Positions 26,101 through 38,100 of a stretch of DNA of 64,000 nucleotides are shown here, piece after piece. Every line of letters starts with the position of its first letter. Positions within the stretch are counted from its first letter, which is position 1. Made by a program: the position numbers and the translations under genes. Under the pieces are notes generated by a model. It had not been told where the DNA came from. It saw nothing but the letters and a program-made list of their open reading frames with translations, and ran no database searches. Source of the stretch: Owenia fusiformis. Taxonomy: Eukaryota > Annelida > Polychaeta > Sabellida > Oweniidae. Location: positions 25,134,425 to 25,198,424 of the forward strand of contig CAIIXF020000010.1 of the NCBI GenBank assembly GCA_903813345.2, read 5' to 3'.

Positions 26101-29100
26101 TTATCTATATATCAGATTCAGCTGACACACATATTATTTCAACAGTTAAAGTGTTTAGCAATCAATTTGTGAAATTCCAAGGCATAGCCTATTACATGAG
26201 AATACATAAATACATGGTAACCATATACAGGTTAATTTTGCTATATAGGTAAGGTAGTCTAATCTAGGAATTGTGAATAACCGAACCAAAGCCCGAACTG
26301 AGGGAGTCAAATACCAAACAAAACCAAAAACTTTGAAACAGTCTGACCCCACATGTTTCCAATAATTTCATCTATGAATACTTTGAAAAACTTAACATAT
26401 AAAAATAGAACTGAAACACTTACCAATAGAACAACAGCAATGAGACTTCAGGTAGTTTCCAGTTAGAGGTCCACTACAAGTTCCCAGATAATAGCGTTGA
26501 TAACAAGATTCTTCACGTGTATCTGCAAAAATTTATATATGGAAAGAAATTGAAAGGTATTAATTTCTATATAAATATTTCTTTTATAACATAATCTAAA
26601 AAATGTGGTGTTTACTAAAAAGGATGAATGATTACGCATTTTTGAAACTTATTGGTGCCTCATTCTTAGAAATAAAAATTCAAGAAAAAATTTCGGGGTA
26701 TTTAAATCTTATGTTTTATATGGTATCAATACAAAAAATATATTCTTAAATAATGCCATTTGGTTGGAAAGAATAAATAAAGCACTTGTCCAGAGTGTAA
26801 ACACCCAACATACAATGCCTGTTTTTGATTGTTCATTCCAAATCAACCATTGCACCAACGTCCCATGTGACTTCTTATAATAAAAATGATAACTTACCAA
26901 AGCAACGTCTACCCGAGGCATCAATACTGAGACCAGGAGGACATTCACACTTGAACGAGCCTATAGTGTTCACACAAAATCCACCCTCGCAGATACCGGT
27001 CTCTTCAAAGATTTTACACTCATTTATGTCTGCAACAGAAATAATTTTGATATTGAGTGTTATGAACATGCATTTCTCTTTGTATTAGTATATTTGTTGA
27101 CTATACTAGGCTCTAAACATGGTCTGAAACCCTTAAGCAACTTTTGCCATTCAACTCTAAATATATCATAATATATGATGGTCAATATTCTAAGTATATT
27201 ACATAGGTCCATCACACTTAGCTTACTATTGTATTGTGTTATATCACAAGGTATTAATGTTAATGACAAAATGTCAACACCTAGTTGCTCACAATATTAT
27301 GTGTTCAATCTAAGTCAGAAAGATTTGTCAATTTGAGGCAAGTTGAAAAAATACCTTTTTGACCTTGAGAAGGTTACTGAAGGTTAAATCTTAAATCTAA
27401 AATCAGATTTGAACTTCAAAGAATTTGTAGATGATCTTGAAAAAAAAGAATTGGTCAAATTTGAAGCAAGTTGAAAAATACCTCTTTGACCTTTTTTTAC
27501 CTTGAGAAGGTCATTGAAGGTCAAATCTCAAATCCTAAGTCAGATTTGATCTTATGAGAACTTAGATGAACTTAGAAGATTTTAAGTCAGTCTAAACTGT
27601 ATTTGTTAATTTACTGGAAGTTGGAAGAATTTGTTACAGACCCCAGATGCCAACTGCCACCCATCAACAACCACACACCAACCAACCTCACAAAAAATAG
27701 AGACCATAAAAATATGTCACCCCTTTTGGTGGTGACATAATAAAACAACTTATATTCGGGACCCACCTATACAGTTCATGCCATCTGGTGCATGCTTTCC
27801 CTTGGGACAGTCGCCTGGCAGCTCCATATCATCACTACATTTCTCACATGGACTTCCCCAGGCAGATCCTACAGTTGAACAGCACTCAGATTTTGTCATA
27901 AGTGGGCCAATTCTGTCCTCGCAGTTCCCATTGACCTGTCTGCCCCAACACATTGATTTGCGACCATCTGAAAAATGGCATTTACTTCAAACTATTTTCT
28001 CTGATTAAAATAAAAGTTAATTTCAGAACTATAAGTTTTCTAGTTAATATTTCTCTAACATTAAAATTACATTGACTTAGAAACAAATATGGCCACTGGA
28101 ATTCAAGACAACCATTCAACAGTTCCATTAAGCATTTTCTAGCCACAAAGCTACACTGCAACAAGGCCAACCCTTATCACTAGACTGATATTCTCTAAAT
28201 CTCTAGATCTGAATAAATACAGTATATCAACATGCAAACGCCATATTAGTGACATTGGCTTTTTTTACTTCATTTTCCATCTAAAAATCCAGGTAGGATA
28301 TCTTGAAAACATTTGGGAAAGTATGTTTGGGAAAGTATGTTTAATTCCCCACAACCTATATTTTATCCTCCAATGGTGTATTCCAGATCTTTGGGACAAA
28401 CAGTTTGTCTACTTTTCTCAATTATAATGTCTCTCAGTTGATTTTCATCTAAGAATTACTCCCACCTACTATTAAAATAGATTTAGCAATCCTTCACTAA
28501 TTTTTACAGCATCTCAAATAATTTTTCAAAACTGTAGCTATAAATACAGTGTGCCAGACCTTTTATATTGAGGTGTAATCGAGTCAGAAAATCTCACTAG
28601 GCTCACCTTAACATACATTTCAAGTCTAAAATATGTGAGTCCCTAACATAATGTATAAATTAAGGTGGAACCTACTCAGACATATTCTCCTGCTGGTGGC
28701 CAATGTATAAATCAAGGAGAAACCTACCCACACATACTCTCCTGCTAGTGTCCAATGTAGTTCCAGGGATGTTACATTTACACTTGAAACTTCCGAGGAG
28801 ATTGACACAGAGACCATTGATACAAGGGCTTGGGACAGCCAGACACTCATCGATATCTGAAAAAACATACATGTACAGTGAAACCAGTATATCCGATCAC
28901 CTTCCCATCTGAACACCATTTTCAGGTTCCATTTTTCCTCCTTCTGAAATCTGGACACATCCCTATTCAAACAGTGAACACTCATACTTGATTATTAACC
29001 TGTCTAATTTGAACACTTTTCAGAAAATATAACATACTGTTTTCTTACAAAATTGCTCTAATATTTTCAATTTAACACTGATTTGTTTTCATATCAAATT

Positions 29101-32100
29101 TTTGTAAAAATAAAAACGTCAAATGACCTTAATAATAATGGGTCTTTTTTGATTCAAGCTAAATTCATTCGAATCAGATTTTGAATTGCTATAAAGCTAT
29201 GATGTCAATACTGTTAGAAATACTAATATTAAATGAGAATGCATTTATATATCTTAAAAATCCAGAATCTTGCAGATGCAAAAAACTCGAAATCGAAAGG
29301 TTTTGCTCTGTGTGATGTGATTGGTCAATATGACTGTGTTTTCGAGGTGTGGGAAACAGACGTCATATAACACTCTGACATAAATATATCATACATGTCT
29401 AAAACATCATTTCCTGTTGAAAAAACATTCAAAATATCCCAAAGGACGATTCTCGGTTTGGAGAACGAAGTTCTTCAATCTAAATGAGCATTATCCCTGT
29501 TTCGGACAAATTTGATTTTTTTACATAATATAGATTTGAATGTCTTCTTTTGAATAGTCATAATTTAATTTGGGTAATATTTTTAGATTTTTCGCAAAAA
29601 AATATTAGCGCAGTACACTGATGAACTTCTTTCCCCAAAATCAAGACTTGTATTTTATTGAATCAGTCTAATTGAGCATTATCCCTGCTTCAGACCAATT
29701 TGTTATTTTTACATCTTGTAGATTTAAATGTCCTCTTTTGAATATTCATAGTTTAATTTGGGTAATATTTCTATATTTTTCATGAAAAAAATTATTAGCC
29801 GAGAATCGTCCTTTTACTTTATAACAAGACACACAATGATAAATATTGCACTTTGAGGAGTAAAATGGCCGCAATGTAATTTATCAATCATCTCCAAAAC
29901 CTTATCAGATCTTGGCACTTGTCTGCTTTTGCATCTGTAAAGGCATACAAATGCACACATAAAGTAATAGCCACAGACTACAAAATTAATTAAATCCTTT
30001 TGAAACTCAGTGAAAAAATAATAACATACCTTCACACATGTTTGTGTCTGGGTTTAGAGTATGGCCAGCCTTGCAGGTACATTGGAAGCTACCTGGAGTA
30101 TTACGGCAGGTCCCCTCATTACACAACAGTCTGTTGGTGGCACACTCATTGATATCTGAAATAAACAAAAGAAATCTATAACAATTACAAGTAATAATTA
30201 AAGGCAGCGTATCAATATTACAGATAACATGATTTCAGGTAGCAAATTTCAGATAACATGATATTACAGGTAGAAAGATATTCGGATTGGATAACCAGAA
30301 AAATAATTATAGTTTCTGCGACAAATCAAACAGCCTGAAAACAATAGTCATCCTTCAGAAAAAATGTATTTGCAATTTTAGTAAACATTAAAACAATCCA
30401 TTTATAACATGAATGTAAAGTGAGGTTTAGGGACCTAGCCAATGTGGTAAACATGACACTATTCACATAATTCTTCATTATAACAATACAATAAATAACA
30501 ATAATGTATCACTTAGAAAAAGTGAACCCCTGGCTACAGGCATGATTTTTTTTTTTTAATTCAAAAATTTCAAAAATAATGATTTAATAAGATATATGAC
30601 ATGGTTCATTTTATTTTGGCTTCAGAAAAAAATCCTGTTATAAAAAGAAATGCAATGTAAAATATGAGTCTCTTCGAAAGTAAATGGGAGCAGTCAAAAG
30701 GAAAACCACAAGGTCATTAAGAGTAAACCACACATAGAGTAATTAACTATGATATCAAGAAACAGGCATCTGTACCATTTTTCATGAAATCTTCACTTAA
30801 AAAATGTTACATTCCACAGTTGAGTTCTATTTAAACCTCTAAACATCATTTCATTTCCTGAAAGCAATTTTTTATCAGAATGAAAGTAGTCTCTAAAACT
30901 TTTCCAACATTTGTAACAAGAACATTACTCTCCTGCCAATTCGCCTTACACTCTTCTTTGTTAAGTAATAGAATAGCACTAAGCCGTAACATATGTTTTA
31001 AGAGCATTAATTAATAGTCTTTGGTTGCTTTGGTTCAAGCCAAACAGTTCTTATTCCCACACAATATCAATATTCTCTACAAGTATACATTCTAAATGAA
31101 ATATATTATTTCATCTTACCCAAGCAAACCTTTCCAGAACGGTCCAACTTGAATCCTTCATTACATTTACATGTATAACCATCTGCAAGATTCACACATC
31201 CTCCATTGGGGCAAATCAAAGGGTTGATTTGACACTCATTAATGCCTGCAAACAAAGCATACAATAAATACTTGCTTGTTTGTTGTTTAGTGATAATATT
31301 CTTGTATGATCATAAAATATTTATTTTTTGTTTGGTCACACCATATTTGTTTGGTCATAATATACCTGTTTGTTGTTTGGTCATAACATCCCTGTTTGGT
31401 TTGTTATTGTATGGTCATTATCAAAATGTAAACCAAAGTAAGAACACTAAACTCATATAGTTTTTCATGATGATGAATAGAATTTATATCACAGGTCCTA
31501 AAATTATGTAAGGAAAAAACAAATTTATCCTGGGGAAAATTATGCAGATTAAGCAGGACACTGTAGTACATTCAATCGTAAAAACTACACTGCAATTTAA
31601 ATAACCAGCTATATACCAATTATTCTATGTACTGTCTGCAGTTGTCTTCAACTCTAGGACCTGTGTTACTAGTATATAAATTTCTACCTGCTCCTCCATT
31701 AGTCATACCCCCTCCATGTGGGCAGATGTTTCTGTATTCCTGGGTGCCTGGCTCTGGACAAACCTCTGGAACTTGGTTGGGCAGCCCCCAGCAGAAGCCC
31801 TTAGAGCCCATACTTTCCATGGCACAGCAACACTGAGACTTGGTCAAAAGGGCAGGGGATGGATTGGAACACTGGCCTGGCCCTCGGATTGTCAGGAAAC
31901 ATTGAGCTGGGGTTGAATCTGAAGCAATTACAAACATATGAGGATTACTCATACAATTAGATGTACATATCTACTTTAAAGAAAGGCTTGGCATACTTTT
32001 CAATGTTCCTTGGCTAAATAAAAACTTATTCTTCATCATCATAGTGTTTTAAATAGATTGATACATAATCAATCTTTCGTTTGACAACAAAAACACCTCA

Positions 32101-35100
32101 AAAGGTCTATATCGTAGATTATGATTACAAATCAAAAAAAATATTCTCTAATCTATCAACATCAGGTGGTGAAAGGGGTAAGTAAGCAAGAGATAAACCA
32201 AACACATTAGCCAAAACATTCTTAAACAGTGCAAGTCTCCATACAGATCTCAAATTCTCATGTTGTTATGTGAATTTTTTTTTCACAGCTCAATATTTGC
32301 TCAAAATAAGCTTTGTAAAGTATTCAATTGACTGTGTGTATTTCTGCAATTTTTGTTCATCAGTTTGCAGTAAGCCTATTATATTTGTAGGAATAATAGA
32401 ATAGGGGGTGTGTAAAATTTCTGTATTTTTTAATTATACCACTAAATGTGTAAATCATATTTACAAAAATAGCATTACTTTTTCTATTTTTGTACATTGA
32501 TTGCATGTGGAAAATGTATGTTCTGTATGGGGTTAACATAATGTATGTTCTGTATGGGGTTAACATATAATGTATGTTCTGTATGGGGTTAACATAATGT
32601 ATGTTCTGTATGGGGTTAACATAATGTATGTTCTGTATGGGGTTAACATTATGTATGTTCTGTATAGGGTTAACATTATGTATGTTCTGTATGGGGTTAA
32701 CATAATGTATGTTCTGTATGGGGTTAACATTATGTATGTTCTGTATGGGGTTAACATTATGTATGTTCTGTATGGGGTTAACATAATGTATGTTCTGTAT
32801 GGGGTTAACATAATGTATGTTCTGTATGGGGTTAACATTATGTATGTTCTGTATAGGGTTAACATAATGTATGTTCTGTATGGGGTTAACATTATGTATG
32901 TTCTGTATGGGGTTCACATTATGTATGTTCTGTATGGGGTTAACATAATGTATGTTCTGTATGGGGTTAACATAATGTATGTTCTGTATGGGGTTAACAT
33001 AATGTATGTTCTGTATGGGGTTAACATAATGTATGTTCTGTATGGGGTTAACATAATGTATGTTCTGTATGGGGTTAACATAATGTATGTTCTGTATGGG
33101 GTTAACATAATGTATGTTCTGTATGGGGTTAACATAATGTATGTTCTGTATGGGGTTAACATTATGTATGTTCTGTATGGGGTTCACATTATGTATGTTC
33201 TGTATGGGGTTAACATAATGTATGTTCTGTATGGGGTTAACATAATGTATGTTTTGTATGGGGTTAACATAATGTATGTTCTGTATGGGGTTAACATAAT
33301 GTATGTTCTGTATGGGGTTAACATAATGTATGTTCTGTATGGGGTTAACATAATGTATGTTATGTATGGGGTTAACATAATGTATGTTCTGTATGGGGTT
33401 AACATAATGTATGTTCTGTATGGGGTTAACATAATGTATGTTCTGTATGGGGTTAACATTATGTATGTTCTGTATGGGGTTAACATAATGTATGTTCTGT
33501 ATGGGGTTAACATAATGTATGTTCTGTATGGGGTTAACATAATGTATGTTCTGTATGGGGTTTACATAATGTATGTTCTGTATGGGGTTAACATAATGTA
33601 TGTTCTGTATGGGGTTAACATAATGTATGTTCTGTATGGGGTTAACATAATGTATGTTCTGTATGGGGTTTACATAATGTATGTTCTGTATGGGGTTAAC
33701 ATAATGTATGTTCTGTATGGGGTTAACATAATGTATGTTCTGTATGGGGTTAACATAATGTATGTTCTGTATGGGGTTTACATAATGTATGTTCTGTATG
33801 GGGTTAACATAATGTATGTTCTGTATGGGGTTAACATAATGTATGTTCTGTATGGGGTTAACATAATGTATGTTCTGTATGGGGTTTACATAATGTATGT
33901 TCTGTATGGGGTTAACATAATGTATGTTCTGTATGGGGTTAACATAATGTATGTTCTGTATGGGGTTAACATAATGTATGTTCTGTATGGGGTTAACATA
34001 ATGTATGTTCTGTATGGGGTTAACATAATGTATGTTCTGTATGGGGTTAACATAATGTATGTTCTGTATGGGGTTAACATAATGTATGTTCTGTATGGGG
34101 TTAACATTATGTATGTTCTGTATGGGGTTAACATAATGTATGTTCTGTATGGGGTTAACATAATGTATGTTCTGTATGGGGTTAACATAATGTATGTTCT
34201 GTATGGGGTTAACATAATGTATGTTCTGTATGGGGTTAACATAATGTATGTTCTGTATGGGGTTAACATAATGTATGTTCTGTATGGGGTTAACATAATG
34301 TATGTTCTGTATGGGGTTAACATAATGTATGTTCTGTATGGGGTTAACATAATGTATGTTCTGTATGGGGTTAACATAATGTATGTTCTGTATGGGGTTA
34401 ACATAATGTATGTTCTGTATGGGGTTAACATAATGTATGTTCTGTATGGGGTTAACATAATGTATGTTCTGTATGGGGTTAACATTATGTATGTTCTGTA
34501 TGGGGTTAACATAATATATGTTCTGTATGGGGTTAACATAATGTATGTTCTGTATGGGGTTAACATAATGTATGTTCTGTATGGGGTTAACATAATGTTT
34601 GTTCTGTATGGGGTTAACATAATGTATGTTCTGTATGGGGTTAACATAATGTATGTTCTGTATGGGGTTAACATAATGTATGTTCTGTATGGGGTTAACA
34701 TAATGTATGTTCTGTATGGGGTTAACATAATGTATGTTCTGTATGGGGTTAACATAATGTATGTTCTGTATGGGGTTAACATAATGTATGTTCTGTATGG
34801 GGTTAACATAATGTATGTTCTGTATGGGGTTAACATAATGTTTGTTCTGTATGGGGTTAACATAATGTATGTTCTGTATGGGGTTAACATAATGTATGTT
34901 CTGTATGGGGTTAACATAATGTATGTTCTATATGGGGTTAACATAATGTATGTTCTGTATGGGGTTAACATAATGTATGTTCTGTATGGGGTTAACATAA
35001 TGTATGTTCTGTATGGGGTTAACATAATGTATGTTCTGTATGGGGTTAACATAATGTATGTTCTGTATGGGGTTAACATAATGTATGTTCTGTATGGGGT

Positions 35101-38100
35101 TAACATAATGTATGTTCTGTATGGGGTTAACATAATGTATGTTCTGTATGGGGTTAACATAATGTATGTTCTGTATGGGGTTAGCATAATGTATGTTCTG
35201 TATGGGGTTAACATAATGTATGTTCTGTATGGGGTTAACATAATGTATGTTCTGTATGGGGTTAACATAATGTATGTTCTGTATGGGGTTAACAATCATA
35301 CAGGGTGATCCAAAAGTAACATCTTGTGTTGCTATTTCAATACAACATTACTACTCTTTTTGAAACTTGGTACAGATGAAACTTGGAAACATTACTGAGT
35401 TCATACCTCAAATATAAAGATTCTACTACTTGGTAGGTCGATTTCCTGGTCACTATGGTTACTAAATGTGAAGTCACCCAGGGCAAAGTTTTGTAACTGA
35501 ATTTAAGTTTTTAGGAAAAATAAATATCTCCAATATGGTCACTCTTTTCTGACTTTCTCCCAAATACATCTTTTTAAATGGACTATTACAAACTTCACTA
35601 ATCTCTTGATTAATAATTACCTAGACACGTTCTCCCATCAACTCCTAATGTAAAGCCCTGGAAGCACTCACACTTGAAGCTACCCTGTGTGTTGATGCAC
35701 TGTCCATTACGACAAGCTGTGTCTTCATTTGACACATCACACTCATCAATATCTGCAAGTAAAAAGAGACCATTTATTAAAACTGTACTGGGGGGCTGTA
35801 TGTAGTGACTGTAATGAAACCTATTTTACATTATTCTATTGCATGTATGGACTGTATATTGTTATGAAGCATATTTTACATTATTTTTGGGGACTGTGTA
35901 TATAGCAATATGTCCATTTGCATTATTTTAGGGGACTGTGCATGCTGTATTCAAGCCCATTTTACATCATTTCTGGGAACTGTGTGTATATAGCGATGAT
36001 GTCCATTTACATTATTTTTGGGGTTCTATTTAGAGACGTGGATGTTGAATATTGTTCTAGTGTATGTTTTAACAGGAAATATATGTTATGTTTGCAGACC
36101 ATGAAAAACTGCAAATAGCATTAAAAAAATGTTATATGTTGAATAATAGGCTAAACGCTGAAATAATTTGAAAAAGAACATAACACCATGATAAATTATA
36201 TAAATGAACTTAAAGTTTATCTGTATTCGAAAGTTAACTTCCCATTACACCCTCATTATTTATCCAGCAATCCTACTATGATTTAAAGTTCAGGTAGACA
36301 ATCCAGCATTTCAATCTGTGTTGAATGAAAAAAACTCAACATTTTCACCTTATACTACAATTATAGACATTTGTTTATTAAATGATTTGAAAATGAATGT
36401 TCCTTGAAATAACTAAATTTTGTAAAACCTTCAACACATATTTTCGAATATGGTAACTATTATTAATCACATTACATTGGACTACAGTAACTCGTACTAT
36501 TAAAAATAAATACTGTTGATTTCATGCATGTAGACTTCAGAGCATCACTTGACTCCATGCAAAAAATAGATATAAAAGGGGAGAGCTGAGTGGTACTCAC
36601 CTAAGCAGGTCTCGCCTGAGGGGTCAGGCAAGAATCCCAAGTCACATTCACACTTAAAAGTGCCTTCCATGTTAACACATTGGCCATTGGCACACATCCC
36701 TGTTCTTGCACACTCATCATAATCTAGAAAAACATATTTTTGTTTTCATTATTCTTTTGTAATAGAGATCAGGTATTAGGATGAAATTCAATCCCTTGGA
36801 CAGGGGATATAGCCTATTTCCATAGAAAGTAACAGAATTCTCTTCAACCAATGTTTTATAATTGTCTTAGAACGCCTTCTAACTGTTGCCTAGCAACTTT
36901 AATGTAGAATTGATAAATATCACCCCATACTTACCAACACAGAAGGCGCCATCTGGTGAGAGTTGATAGCCAGGATTACACTCGCAACTGTACCCTCCAG
37001 CAAAGTTGTTGCACCTACCATTCAGACAGATGCGGCCATTTTGACTGCACTCATCGATATCTGAAATATGAATGAAAATTGCAATTAAACAAATAATTTC
37101 AAAAAAGACCAGAACTACCTTAAATGTCCATGGCTTTGTGGCTTTTAGATTGTGATTATAGTTCCTGAAAGATGCAAGACAGTTTTAGACATTGCTTCTT
37201 TCTAAGTAATCATAGTTTTTTAGATTTTAGATTTCATTTCCACATGTTCTTTTCTATATAGCTTAAGTCAAAATAATAATTATCATCAACATAATTTATT
37301 TAACATACAATGAATTTAGTAAACATCCTATAGATAGCATTGGGAATATTTACAAAATAGGACACTGCTTATATTGGCCTCATTACCTTAGTTCAACTTT
37401 AGCAGTTAAAAAAGTATATTTCATTACAACGTTGTGATAACCGGTTTGTTTTTGTTTATTGTTTATATTATCCTTCCTGAGTCAAATTGTATGTGCATTC
37501 TTAACCAAGAAACCCAAATTAAGTAAATGAAGTAAAAAATAACAATCGTTTGAATACCAATATAAGATTTACAGCACCTGAGGAAAGGATAACATTTGAA
37601 TGGCAAATGAGCCTTAAAAATCAGCTTAAAAGAATTCAAATAGTTTTTAAGTTGTTTTTCTTTTTGCCCTTTTGTATGATATGAATTTGAACATATAGTT
37701 AAGTTCCCTCTAACACACATACACACACATATTGAAGTAACAGGTCTTGCAAAAATTCTTTCAATATCATGCAGTTTTTTACAATTCTAAGCACTTTTTG
37801 TAATTTTGGGCCAAAAAGTGAACCCCATTAAGCAAAAACTGGCTATAGGCCTGCATGGTGTAGTGATTATTTTGGCCTTGACTCTCCTCTTAATAAAACG
37901 CCACCTTGACCAATAAATGCCACCCACCACCACCCCTTGATCCCACCCTACAACCACCTGACACTTGTCCCAGGTTCAGATGATAATTTATCACTACATT
38001 ATGATTACAATCTTCTAATCTTCTTCACCTTTATCAATAAAACAATTTTTCACGAAGTGTCCTCAAGTTTTGCTTCTAATACCTTATTTTATGTGATCTA

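Larger units (their letters stand above)
28857..30029 (-). other. Intron with two mobile-element copies
   Basis: 1173 bp. Holds a pogo-like fragment at 28876-29020 and the TIR element 29441-29814 (separate entries), then a diverged MITE piece at about 29860-29940 (aaaatggccgca...cttatcagatcttggcac). Confidence 0.65.
31919..35620 (-). other. Intron dominated by the 27-bp array
   Basis: 3702 bp. 31919-32513 is AT-rich with nothing recognised; 32514-35294 is the 27-bp array; 35297-35620 starts with a transposon-like terminus (separate entry). Confidence 0.8.

Noticed and set aside
32514-35294. CRISPR-like array
   Set aside because: Units are directly adjacent with no spacers and the context is an intron of an animal gene.
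32570-35308. 912-codon open frame on the plus strand (and several on the minus strand)
   Set aside because: A by-product of the 27-bp tandem repeat, whose period is 9 codons. The product is a monotonous nonapeptide repeat with no start context, splice signal or homology.
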